From contig NZ_JABVEB010000050.1 of NCBI RefSeq assembly GCF_014323665.1, forward strand, positions 1 to 39,454: DNA of 39,454 nucleotides. Direction: 5' to 3'. The notes under the pieces were generated by a model that was given only the letters and a program-made list of their open reading frames with translations, ran no database searches and was not told the DNA's origin. This document shows positions 25,921 to 33,733 of this stretch, piece after piece (within the stretch, counting starts at the first letter, position 1; each line of letters begins with the position of its first letter). Origin of the DNA: Actinomadura sp. HBU206391 (lineage in GTDB: Bacteria > Actinomycetota > Actinomycetes > Streptosporangiales > Streptosporangiaceae). A program made the translations under genes and the position numbers.

Positions 25921-26196
25921 ATGCAGGTCAACGACCCTAACCCTATTTTCGAGCGTCACAGGATCGAAGTCCGGCATGTGGGCGGCAATCACGCGCCGGA
26001 CTCCACGGTCGTGGCCGTCCCGGATTCCGGGGTGCTGCTGCTCGGCGACTGCTTCTACCCGCCGCCGTACCATCTACGCGAGCCGGGCCCCGCCGGCGAG
26101 GAGATCGATCTGCCGCAGATCACCGCCCTGGTGGCGGAGGGCTTCGACTGGTACGTCGACAGCCACAGTCCGCCATGGCGCCCGCCGTTCTCCTGA
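25921..26196 (+). pseudogene. MBL-fold hydrolase, C-terminal fragment (copy B)
   Basis: From 25961 the frame reads GIEVRHVGGNHAPDSTV through VDSHSPPWRPPFS, nearly identical to residues 157-233 of the MBL protein at 3005-3706. The metal-binding HHHWDH half is absent, so it cannot be catalytic. It directly follows the truncated transposase. Confidence 0.88.
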
Positions 26197-26239
26197 GCGA
26201 ATATTGATGATCTTCGGGTGAGGTCCCCAGCAGACACCC
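25961..26239. repeat. 279-bp duplicated block, copy B (MBL 3' end)
   Basis: About 98% identical to 3471-3749 with no indels, including ~43 bp beyond the stop codon. The left boundary meets unrelated DNA after the truncated transposase. Confidence 0.9.
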
Positions 26240-26590
26240 GCTTTCGCAGGTCACGGGGTACAAACCGCGACACCACGCGTGGAGTCTCAGTGGTCAGCGC
26301 CGAAAATCCCTCGGGGGTTGACTCGGGGCCGAGAAGGTGGTGTGGGCCTGGGGGTCTGTGGTGGTGCCGCCGGGCAGGGCGTTGTCCGCGGCGGTGACCA
26401 AGGCTGTCCGGGAAGGTTCGGGGGCCCTCACGGCGCCCTGCGGAGCCGCCGGCGGGCGTGACATGGCGCGGGTCTGTGGTGGTGATGCCGACAGCGTCGA
26501 CGCGGAGTGACCAAGGGTGCCTGTCCTTGAGTGCACGCCTGTGTCGCCTCCCGTGTAGCCGATCCCGCGTTCCAGCATCGCGGCTCCCTG
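26240..26590. other. Gap without recognisable gene
   Basis: No domain or start context is visible on either strand. It separates the MBL fragment from the end of the sigma factor gene. Confidence 0.5.
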
Positions 26591-27652
26591 TCAGAACCGC
26601 CATGGCGTCGGCTCGTCCGGCGTCGGCGAACCGTTGTCCAGAGCATTGGCCGATTCGTTGGCCTGAGGGCTGACCGGAGCGGGGCCGAGTGTCTGGGGGA
26701 GTTCGAAGAGTTCGAACAGGCCCGGGTCGCGGAACGCGACGATCTGTGTGATCCCCGCGTCGGAGGCCGAGAGGACCATCACCGCGTGTGCATGATGAAC
26801 GCCGTTCGGGCCGCGCTGATACATGGCGACCGCGGGCTGTCCGTTGGCCGCGGTCGCCACCATCCGGAAGACGCCTGGCACGGTGAGAACCCTGGACCCG
26901 AAGAACCGGCCGATGGACTCGCGGCCGGCGAACCAGGTCGGGGTGGGCGGCATCTCCAGGACGACGTCCTCGGTCAGCAGCCCCATCAGGGCGGTGATGT
27001 CGGCGTTCTCGAAGGCCGCGACATAGCGATCCAGCAGCTCCCGCTGGCGCGCGCCGGAAGCCTCGGTCGTGTCGTCTTCGGAGGGTGCCACCTGGCCAAG
27101 CTGGGCTCGAGCGCGTTGCAGGATGCTTTTGACCGCGGGAACGGAGATGCCGAGCAACTCGGCGACCTCTGCGGCGCGCAGCGCCAGTACGTCGCGCAGG
27201 ATGAGGACGGCACGCTGGCGCGGGGGCAGATACTGCAGGGCGGCGATCAGGGCGAGTCGCAGGCTTGCCCGCGCGGCGACGATGGTGGCGGGATCGTCCG
27301 AGCTGGCGCGGACCAGCCGGTCAGGAAAGGGCTGGAGCCAGGTCACTTCCGGTGGCGGCGCCAGAGGGCCTTCGGGGTCGTCGGCGGGACCGCCCAGACC
27401 CGACGGCAACGGCCGGCGCTTGCGGTGCTCGAGTGCGGTGAGGCAGGTGTTGGTCGCGATCCGGTAAAGCCAGGTGCGCAGTGACGCCCGGCCTTCGAAC
27501 GCCTCGTACGAGCGCCACGCGCGCAGATACGTCTCCTGGACGAGGTCTTCGGCGTCGTGGACCGAACCGAGCATGCGGTAGCAGTAGGCCAGCAGCTCCG
27601 GCCGGTATGGGGAGGTCAGCCGCGCGAAGACGTCGCTTGGCGGCATCACCAT
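26591..27652 (-). CDS. ECF sigma factor with C-terminal SnoaL-like domain (SigG/TIGR02960-like)
   Basis: About 353 residues from the ATG at 27652. Region 2 has SPYRPELLAYCYRMLGSVHD, AEDLVQETYLRAWRSYEAFE and ASLRTWLYRIATNTCL. Region 4 has YLPPRQRAVLILRDVLALRA and AELLGISVPAVKSILQRAR. A SnoaL-like domain follows (RYVAAFENADITALMGLL, MPPTPTWFAGRESIGRFF). In such ECFs the C-terminal domain replaces a separate anti-sigma as regulator. Longer starts exist (ATG at 27808, six bases past the VOC stop), but family proteins begin near the chosen Met. It follows the VOC gene on the same strand. Confidence 0.87.
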   Translation of the reverse strand: MVMPPSDVFARLTSPYRPELLAYCYRMLGSVHDAEDLVQETYLRAWRSYEAFEGRASLRTWLYRIATNTCLTALEHRKRRPLPSGLGGPADDPEGPLAPPPEVTWLQPFPDRLVRASSDDPATIVAARASLRLALIAALQYLPPRQRAVLILRDVLALRAAEVAELLGISVPAVKSILQRARAQLGQVAPSEDDTTEASGARQRELLDRYVAAFENADITALMGLLTEDVVLEMPPTPTWFAGRESIGRFFGSRVLTVPGVFRMVATAANGQPAVAMYQRGPNGVHHAHAVMVLSASDAGITQIVAFRDPGLFELFELPQTLGPAPVSPQANESANALDNGSPTPDEPTPWRF

Positions 27653-27654
27653 CG

Positions 27655-27674
27655 CCTCGGTCGGCCGACCGAGG
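27655..27674. repeat. Perfect 20-bp palindrome at the sigma factor start
   Basis: CCTCGGTCGGCCGACCGAGG equals its own reverse complement. It ends two bases before the ATG at 27652, where the ribosome site should be. As RNA it could form a hairpin hiding initiation; as DNA it could be an operator. If translation starts at 27808 instead, it is coding. Confidence 0.6.
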
Positions 27675-27813
27675 CAGGCCCGCACGCCTTCTGCGGCGTC
27701 AAACCTCTCGAACGTGGTGTCGAGGCGAAGTCCCCGCGGCCCCTCAGTATTTGCTCCGACGGGATCATCGCCCGCCAGATTATCGACTTCGACGTAGGTG
27801 TGGCCCATCTGCG

Positions 27814-28191
27814 TCACCGTTCGGCGCCGGGCCGGGCGGCGAGTTCGACGATCTGCACGTAGTTTCCGACCGGATCCTCCACTGTCGCGATGAGGCCCGG
27901 GCCGAAGTCCTCCATCGGGCGGATCCACCGCGTGATGCCCAGCGCCTTCAGGTGGGCCACGACCGAGCTGATGTCCTCGACGTAGAAGTTGATCAGGATC
28001 CTGCCGGGCTCCCGTGTGCTCTGCTCGAGATCGTCGCGGCGATCGAAGATCAACCGGCTGCCGCCCACCATCAGGACGGTGCTTGGCCCGGCCGACGGCG
28101 CGAAGGCCGCGCGGTACCAGGCGCTGAGCCGTTCCGGGTCGTCGCTGCCCAGTACCAGGCCGCCCAGCCGAATCCCCGTCGTCTCTGCCAT
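27814..28191 (-). CDS. VOC-family (glyoxalase/bleomycin resistance-like) protein
   Basis: A 125-residue single-module VOC protein. RLGGLVLGSDDPERLSAWYR forms the first beta-alpha-beta unit, INFYVEDISSVVAHLKALGI the second, and FGPGLIATVEDPVGNYVQIV the C-terminal metal-side strand with Glu near the end. Such proteins act as dimeric metal-dependent lyases, dioxygenases or drug-binding proteins; the substrate is unknown. It precedes the SnoaL-type ECF sigma gene on the same strand. The 41-bp element in front of it also precedes the SDR gene. Confidence 0.87.
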   Translation of the reverse strand: MAETTGIRLGGLVLGSDDPERLSAWYRAAFAPSAGPSTVLMVGGSRLIFDRRDDLEQSTREPGRILINFYVEDISSVVAHLKALGITRWIRPMEDFGPGLIATVEDPVGNYVQIVELAARPGAER

Positions 28192-28222
28192 GATCGGTCC
28201 TTCTCAGTCGTCATCGGAGTTC

Positions 28223-28263
28223 CGTCACACCTATCGACTCGGGGAACTGCCGAAAGGAATCGG
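28223..28263 (-). promoter_or_regulatory. Shared 41-bp upstream element, copy 1 (VOC gene)
   Basis: Identical to 29490-29530 except for two positions. It lies 31 nt upstream of the VOC start codon. Copy 2 lies 35 nt upstream of the SDR start codon, in the same orientation relative to the gene. Position and conservation suggest a common promoter or operator, possibly read by the SnoaL-type ECF sigma factor of the VOC operon. Confidence 0.65.
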
Positions 28264-28662
28264 CGCCGGACCGGCAGACTGGGATGGACCGATCCCCGGT
28301 TGGTGGTGACCCGAGCCCACCGGCACCACCAATCCGTGCAGGCCCCCTGGCCGCCGCGCTTCCCATGGCAACTTCACGTGATCATCACCCGCCACGTGAC
28401 CTGGAAACCCAGCCCTGGCTGCACCACCACAACCCACCCACCAGGCAGCCGCCTGACCGACACACCAACCACCTGACCACTCTGAAAAGGCGGGCAAGCC
28501 CGACTTGCCATTGAGGACCACACCTCGTGACTGACCATGGGCAGCCCCGCCCCTCTCCCCGTGAACCCGCTTGCACGCTGTTGGGCCACCAAGCCCATTG
28601 CCAGCTACGTAGGGACGAGGAGACGGGCGGAGCCCCCGCCGACCTTAGACGCCTTACGGTGG
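28264..28662. other. Non-coding stretch between VOC promoter element and SDR gene
   Basis: No recognisable gene. Small hairpins are visible: GGCAAG-CCCGA-CTTGCC within 28490-28515, and GGCGG-GGGCT-CCGCC on the minus strand near 28630, just after the SDR stop, possibly its terminator. Confidence 0.4.
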
Positions 28663-29454
28663 TCAGTCGACGATCATGCCGCCGCTGAGGTTGGCGATTG
28701 CCCCGGTTATCGCACTGGAGCGGTCCGAGGCGACGAAGGCGGCCACGTTGGCGATCTCAGCGACTGTGGGCAACTGTTTGCGCAGTGTCCGGTCCGCCAT
28801 GCGGGCCTGGAATGCGTCGCGGCTCATGCCGTAGGCATCGGCGTGCAGGCCATATACCTCGGAGAGCTGCGGCGTTTCCGGCATCCCGGCCGCGTTCAGG
28901 CATATGACTCGGACGCCATGCGGTCCGAGCTCGGCGGCCAGCCCCCGGGACAGCGCTTCGATCGCCGCCCATGCCGGTGCCATGCCTCCCATGAGTGGGA
29001 CGGCCGTCCGTGACGGACTCGCCGTGATCGTCAAAATGACGCCTGATCCCTGGTCGGTCATGCGCCGTGCAGCAGCTCTGGCGGTCAGGAAGTTGGCCTT
29101 GGGGTAGGTGGCCATGGGCAGGTCGAAGTTGTCGGGCGACAGGTCGACGATCCGGGTGCCCTGAATGCCTGTCTGGGGGAGGCTAATGGCGTTGAAAGAG
29201 ATGTCGAGGGATCCGGCATTCCGGACCACTGCATCGGCGTGCTCTTCGACGGCGTCCTCGTCCATCACGTCCACCGTGGCGACGTCGGCGACGCCACCCG
29301 AGGCATGGATCTCTTCAGCGGCTACCTCCAGCGCGGCGCTGGTGCGCCCGGCGAGGAAGACCCGTGCACCCTCCGCGGCGAAGGCGTGAGCGACCGCGCT
29401 TCCGATGGCTCCGCTCGCTCCGTAGACGATCGCGTTCTTCTTTTCGAGCAGCAC
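28663..29454 (-). CDS. Short-chain dehydrogenase/reductase-like protein, lacking the YxxxK motif
   Basis: A 263-residue Rossmann protein from a GTG at 29454 preceded by CAGGAG. The cofactor motif is YGASGAIGSAV (GxxxGxG), with AAEGARVFLAGRT and DVATVDVMDE. The catalytic stretch reads TASPSRTAVPLMGGMAPAWA, AIEALSRGLAAELGPHGVRV. The Tyr and Lys of the classical YxxxK are absent (AWAAIEA at that place), so ordinary SDR chemistry is doubtful; related divergent SDRs are known. The open frame continues upstream, but the SD sequence and Rossmann start favour 29454. It shares the 41-bp upstream element with the VOC/sigma operon. Confidence 0.85.
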   Translation of the reverse strand: MLLEKKNAIVYGASGAIGSAVAHAFAAEGARVFLAGRTSAALEVAAEEIHASGGVADVATVDVMDEDAVEEHADAVVRNAGSLDISFNAISLPQTGIQGTRIVDLSPDNFDLPMATYPKANFLTARAAARRMTDQGSGVILTITASPSRTAVPLMGGMAPAWAAIEALSRGLAAELGPHGVRVICLNAAGMPETPQLSEVYGLHADAYGMSRDAFQARMADRTLRKQLPTVAEIANVAAFVASDRSSAITGAIANLSGGMIVD

Positions 29455-29489
29455 TGTTTCTCCTGATTGTGGATTGTGCGGACGGATTT

Positions 29490-29530
29490 CGTCACACCTA
29501 TCGACTCGGCGACCTGCCGAAAGGAATCGG
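29490..29530 (-). promoter_or_regulatory. Shared 41-bp upstream element, copy 2 (SDR gene)
   Basis: Same element as 28223-28263 with two mismatches. It begins 35 nt before the SDR GTG. The conserved part includes CGTCACACCTATCGACTCGG and CTGCCGAAAGGAATCGG (plus-strand reading). Confidence 0.65.
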
Positions 29531-29679
29531 TCGCGTCCGCCCCACCACTTGATCACGCGAAGACAGGCCCCCTCGCCGACCACATCCTGCACGCGATCAA
29601 CGCTGGCCTCAGAACTCACCGACGGCGAAGTCGGACTCGGCCTTGACCTCGATCGTGATGGCGGGGGCCTGGTAGAGGT

Positions 29680-29994
29680 TCAGCGATCTGGGTTGGCCAC
29701 GTAGACGCCGCACACGAGGTCGAGGGCCTCTTCGGTGCTGCCGGTGGACCAGATCTGGTCTTCGTAGCGGTTGTTGCTGGCCTGGTGGATCGCCAGGCCC
29801 CAGCGGTGGGCTGAGCCGCCGTAGCGCAGCCGCATCAACGGCAGGATCTCGCCGTCGGTTAGTTCACCCTCGACGTAGGCGAATTGGGCGCGGTAGCGGA
29901 CGTTAAGGCCGACCAGCTGGGGCCAGTTCGTCTTCGCGTGGGCGTTCAGCCGCTGGCCCAGCGAGGTCATAGTCGAAGCGGGGATGGCCAGCAT
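29680..29994 (-). CDS. Conserved hypothetical actinobacterial protein
   Basis: About 104 residues from the ATG at 29994: LNAHAKTNWPQLVGLNVRYR, then AQFAYVEGELTDGEILPLMR, LRYGGSAHRWGLAIHQAS and EEALDLVCGVYVANP. This compact pattern resembles short hypothetical proteins often found next to IS elements in actinomycetes. I know no function. The frame opens further upstream to a TTG at 30063, without a ribosome site for either start. Possibly a 3' remnant of a longer gene. Confidence 0.55.
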   Translation of the reverse strand: MLAIPASTMTSLGQRLNAHAKTNWPQLVGLNVRYRAQFAYVEGELTDGEILPLMRLRYGGSAHRWGLAIHQASNNRYEDQIWSTGSTEEALDLVCGVYVANPDR

Positions 29995-30140
29995 GGCCGC
30001 TATCTTGCCGGTCGGCGTGTCGGTCATCCACCATCGGGGCACAGACAGGCTGAAGGGTTTCAATACTCGGCCGCGAGGTCGTGACCTGCGGTGTTATCAG
30101 GTTGTCGGGGGGTGAGTGGGGTCGGGCATCCTTGACGGTC

Positions 30141-30768
30141 GTGGCGCTGCGCTTGATGTATTTGATCTTCTGCCGGGTGGTCGGCTGGCTGTTGCTGTTG
30201 GCTCGTAGCGATGCCGCGAAGGAACTGGAGATCTTGGTCCTGCGTCATGAGGTCGCCGTCCTACGCCGTCAGGTGGATCGGCGGGGGTTGTCGTGGGTCG
30301 ATCGTGCGATCTTGTCGGCGCTCGCCGGGGCGCTGCCGGAGGCGCTGCGTGTGCATCGGCTGGTGGCGCCGGGAACGCTGTTGCGCTGGCACCGGCGACT
30401 GGTCGCCCGCAGATGGACCTATCCGCAGTGAAGGCCAGGCAGGCCACCGACCGACCCGGTGATCGTGGCGTTGGTGCTGAGGCTGGCCAGGGAGAATTCC
30501 TCGTGGGGGTATGAGCGGATCCGCGGCGAGTTGAAGAATCTCGGGTACAGGGTCAGCGGTGCGACGCTCCGCCGGATCCTGAAGCGGGCGGGTCTAGGTC
30601 CTGCGCCTCGGCGTGCGAATGACCGGTGGCGCGACTTCATTCGCGCTCACACGGCCGGCGCGCTGGCGTGTGACTTTTCTTGGTCGACACCGTGACGCTG
30701 CGCCGTTTGTACGTCTTCTTCGTGGTCGAGGTCGGGACCCGGCGCGCTCACCGGCTCGTCCTGGTCGG
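30141..30768 (+). pseudogene. Integrase-core transposase, N-terminal half, frameshifted
   Basis: [40 protein letters not shown] and [15 protein letters not shown] run to a TGA at 30429-30431. The next frame gives VLRLARENSSWGYERIRGEL and LKRAGLGPAPRRANDRWRDF, then ACDF. A further frame gives [20 protein letters not shown]. Homology ends at about 30768, where the inverted C-terminal half begins. Confidence 0.85.
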
Positions 30769-30950
30769 GGGGCCGTTGTCGGCGGGACTTATGCGGCCTG
30801 TGACCGTTGTAATGATCGACGTACTCGCCAAGCACCGGCCGCAGATGCCGTTCGTTATAGATCAGCATCCGGTCGGTGCACTCGGCCCGTACCGTGCGCA
30901 CCCACCGCTCGGCATAACAGTTTGCCCGTGGCGTCCGCGGCGGAGTTGCG
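30750..30950 (-). pseudogene. Integrase-core transposase C-terminal half, inverted
   Basis: Minus-strand frame: [40 protein letters not shown], then [27 protein letters not shown]. This is the C-terminal DDE region with the catalytic Glu (YAERW). It lies tail-to-tail with the plus-strand N-terminal half. Confidence 0.85.
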
Positions 30951-30984
30951 GACATCAGCACCACGATCGCCCGCCGCAGCTTCG

Positions 30985-31310
30985 CCAGCCCACCCGACGC
31001 GGCGAGACCCTCCTGCGCGAGGGTGACCGTGACTACGACTTCTACGTCGTCACCGCGGGCACGGTGGCCGTGCTGGAAAACGGCGAGATCATCCGGGTGC
31101 ACGGCAGGGGCCGGTTCCTGAGCGAGCTTGGACACTCACCGGCCAGCCTGCGTTCTTCAGCGCCGTGGTGCAGGATCCCGGCGAGGTGGTGCGCGTGCCG
31201 ATCGCCCGCCTGCGCGAGCTGATCGTCTGTGAGCCGTGGTTCGGCGACATGGTCCTTCGCGCCGCCCTTATCTCGTACGCCGGTCGTTGCTGATCGAACT
31301 CGGCGCCGGG
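30985..31310 (+). pseudogene. Cyclic nucleotide-binding-domain fragment
   Basis: Plus-strand frames read [47 protein letters not shown], then after a frame change GQPAFFSAVVQDPGEVVRVP, IARLRELIV, and another change RRSLLIELGAGLRI. This is a CNMP-binding (Crp-like) domain, as found at the N-terminus of some actinobacterial thioredoxin-reductase-like FAD oxidoreductases. At least two frameshifts; the oxidoreductase part is absent. 31311-31534 shows nothing I recognise. Confidence 0.65.
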
Positions 31311-31534
31311 CTGCGGATCGGCGAGCTGATGCGCAACCACATTCGGCTGAGCCTGACCGCCTCGCCCATCCAAGCCCTCGAACAGCGCACCGCGTTGACC
31401 TCCGATCGGGACACCGCGGAACGTCGCGCGCTTGTCGCACCGGCCAAACACGGCGTCAGCGGCCAAGGCGGGCTCGAGCTGGCGGAGCCCGCACCGTGGT
31501 CTTGCGAACCTCATGGAGGCGCGGAGTCCCGGTT

Positions 31535-32116
31535 TCACAGACCGGGGGCGCCCCAGAGCGGGAACCAGCGGGTCAAGTCGTGCTCGATGCGAAGGTCGTC
31601 TGCGACCACCCCCTTGATCTGGAGTTCGAGTGCGTTGTCGCGCTTGTCCCCGGGGAGCGGGGCGAAGGGGTAGAACGTGCCGCGTTTGTAGAGGTAGATC
31701 AGCGCAAGCGTGCGCTCCTCGGCGTCGCGGAAGCCGACCAGCGAGCACAGCAACTGCGGGCCAAAGCCGCTGTCCTGCAGGGCGGTATTGACCGCGTGCA
31801 GGTCGTTCACCAGGGCGGCCAGGTCGTCTGGATCGCGGTGCGAAAGCAGCCACGAGTACCCGTAGGCGTCGCGGCTGAACTCCACCGGCACGCCGCCGCC
31901 CCGGTCGGTGTCCACGTCCAGCAGGTCCCGCACCTCCTGGTGGACTTGGGCGAACGCTGCGCCCTCGATGGTGGCGAAGCACACCGATCCCAGGCCGGTG
32001 GGCTCGAATCCGGCGGCCGCCTGGAGGGTGATCGCCGCCGAAGGCAGGCCGAAGAGCTGGTCGAGGTCGGGCTTGACCTGTCGGCTCCGGCCGAGTAACA
32101 CACTCAGGAAGCCCAC
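31535..32116 (-). CDS. pspAB: PspA-associated protein PspAB
   Basis: A 193-residue soluble protein: MGFLSVLLGRSRQVKPDLDQ, LFGLPSAAITLQAAAGFEPT at the N-terminus, and LALIYLYKRGTFYPFAPL near the C-terminus. This matches the actinobacterial PspAB family, encoded with HtpX and phage-shock-protein PspA homologues and linked to membrane stress. The molecular role is not settled. It follows htpX by 79 bp on the same strand, likely one operon. Intact. Confidence 0.8.
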   Translation of the reverse strand: MGFLSVLLGRSRQVKPDLDQLFGLPSAAITLQAAAGFEPTGLGSVCFATIEGAAFAQVHQEVRDLLDVDTDRGGGVPVEFSRDAYGYSWLLSHRDPDDLAALVNDLHAVNTALQDSGFGPQLLCSLVGFRDAEERTLALIYLYKRGTFYPFAPLPGDKRDNALELQIKGVVADDLRIEHDLTRWFPLWGAPGL

Positions 32117-32195
32117 GGGTCACTTCCCCAGGCGCGCTTCGGCCTGACAGGGCCAGGCCCGACGATGGGATGGGCGTACGGTCCGGCGGTGCCGG

Positions 32196-33104
32196 TCATG
32201 CTGGCTTGCCCAGTTGCGCGGAGATCTTCGAGAGCTGGTCGAGGCGGCGCTCCAGGCTGGGGTGGGTGGAGAAGAGGTTGGAGACGGTGGTGCCGGGTCG
32301 GCGTGCGGGGGTGAAGAAGAAGGCGTTGAATGCCTGGGCGGCGCGCAAATCCCTGGTGGGGATGCGGGCGATGTCGCCGTTGAGTTTGATCAGCGCCGAG
32401 GCCAGTGCGGAGGGGCGCCCGGTGAGCATGGCGCCGGCGCGGTCGGCGGCCAGTTCGCGGTAGCGGGATAGCGCCCGGATGAGCACGAAGCTGATGGCGT
32501 AGACGAGGGCGGAGACCGCCATGACCGTCATCAGCAGCACGAAGGTGTTCTGGTCGCCGCGGCGGCCGCGCCCGCCGAACAACTGCGAGTAGAAGGCGAA
32601 GCGGACGATGAGCCCGGCGATCACGCCGAGGAACGAGGCGATGGTGATCACCGCCACATCGCGGTGCGCGACGTGCGAGAGCTCGTGGGCCAGCACGCCT
32701 TCAAGTTCGGCGGGCTCCAGACGGCGCAGCAAACCGGTGGTGACGCAGACCACGGCGTGGTCGGCGTTGCGGCCAGTAGCGAACGCGTTCGGCATGTCCA
32801 TCTCCGAGACGGCGACGCGGGGTCTGGGCATGTCCGCGGTGGCGCACAGCCGGTCGATGAAACCATGCAGTTCGGGCTGCTCCTCACGGGTGACGATGCG
32901 GCCGTGCATGGCATACAGGGCGATCCGATCGGAGAACCAGTACTGCGCGGCCAACAGCCCTGCGGCGATGACGACGACCAGGATCCAGGACTTGAGCAGG
33001 GCGATGAGCGCGGCCATAAACGCCACGTACAGCAGCCCGAGCAGGAACAGTGTGACCAGCATGCGGGCGGTCAGCTGCCGGTCGGGTTGAAAGCGGCTGC
33101 GCAT
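32196..33104 (-). CDS. htpX: HtpX-type zinc metalloprotease
   Basis: A 302-residue M48-family membrane protease. Two N-terminal membrane helices lie at about 13-35 and 39-55. The zinc motif HELSH is at 140-144 with a third ligand Glu in YRELAADRAGA. Two more helices sit between them (IASFLGVIAGLIVRFAFY and VLLMTVMAVSALVYAISFVL). Role: degrades misfolded inner-membrane proteins. I favour the ATG at 33104, 8 nt after GAGG; in-frame ATG 33110 and GTG 33113 lie inside the ribosome site. It is followed by pspAB. Confidence 0.92.
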   Translation of the reverse strand: MRSRFQPDRQLTARMLVTLFLLGLLYVAFMAALIALLKSWILVVVIAAGLLAAQYWFSDRIALYAMHGRIVTREEQPELHGFIDRLCATADMPRPRVAVSEMDMPNAFATGRNADHAVVCVTTGLLRRLEPAELEGVLAHELSHVAHRDVAVITIASFLGVIAGLIVRFAFYSQLFGGRGRRGDQNTFVLLMTVMAVSALVYAISFVLIRALSRYRELAADRAGAMLTGRPSALASALIKLNGDIARIPTRDLRAAQAFNAFFFTPARRPGTTVSNLFSTHPSLERRLDQLSKISAQLGKPA

Positions 33105-33120
33105 CGCCATCACCTCGGGA

Positions 33121-33240
33121 TCAGGCCCTCGCCGGAGAGCGGTTCCCGCACCTGCCGCAGTTTGGTTTCGCGGGACGCGTCCACCTTCGCCTTCGCCTTG
33201 ATCCGGAACAGGGCGGCGATACGGGAGCGATGCTGCTCAT
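33121..33240 (-). other. Short leader frame before htpX, possible PspA-like remnant
   Basis: AGGAGG precedes an ATG at 33240. In a neighbouring frame the strand reads RSRIAALFRIKAKAKVDASR, ETKLRQVREPL, to a stop next to the htpX start. The pattern weakly recalls the N-terminus of actinobacterial PspA homologues. A frameshifted relic or a small unknown protein; I cannot decide. Confidence 0.25.
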
Positions 33241-33306
33241 GATGACTCGCCTCCTGTCAGCCCAGGGCCGGCCCCATGATCTTGACCCCTCGTCCGGTCC
33301 ATTCAC

Positions 33307-33733
33307 TGTGCTGCATCTCTACCCCGCCGGGTAGGGACCTCCGACGGTGTGTGGGTGGACGTTGGGCCCAGGGAACAGCGGACCTTGGCCTGGAGCCGTA
33401 CCGCGACCAGCAGGGCAGCGAGTGCGGCTGGGCGATCCCCGCTCTACCAGCCCTCAGACACCACCATGTGACCACACCGCAGGTGTCCGTGCTACAGGGG
33501 GAAGCTCATTTGGGGATTGCGCCGCTGGGCGGATGCTCGATCTCCAGCCGGATCCGGTAGCTCAGCCGGCGTGCACAGTCCGTCGGCGCCCGGCCCGCAT
33601 CGCTCGTCGCGCCAAGCAGGGCCGGGCGCCGAGCGGAGGAGCCCATACGTTGGCTTTAGTCGCTGCCTGCCTGGGCTGTAGTGGCCGGCTGCCAGACTTG
33701 CTCCTCGGTGGGCCGGTCGGAGGGGGAGTAAAG
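33307..33733. other. Intergenic region between htpX side and glutamate decarboxylase
   Basis: No gene recognised. The decarboxylase frame stays open upstream to 33347, but the extra residues do not resemble the family. It should contain the divergent promoters of the htpX and gad transcripts; no clear promoter by eye. Confidence 0.45.

Noticed and set aside
28223..29530. The 41-bp elements as ends of an IS or MITE carrying the SDR gene
   Set aside because: They are direct, not inverted, lie at nearly the same distance from start codons, and no target duplications or transposase are adjacent. A regulatory role fits better, though a dispersed repeat is not excluded.
30081..30140. ATG-like upstream start for the transposase at 30141
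   Set aside because: The extra residues do not match the family, which begins at the ALRL.YLIF segment.
33347..33733. N-terminal extension of glutamate decarboxylase
   Set aside because: The added ~129 residues do not resemble the family. The GTG at 33734 has a good ribosome site and gives the standard length.
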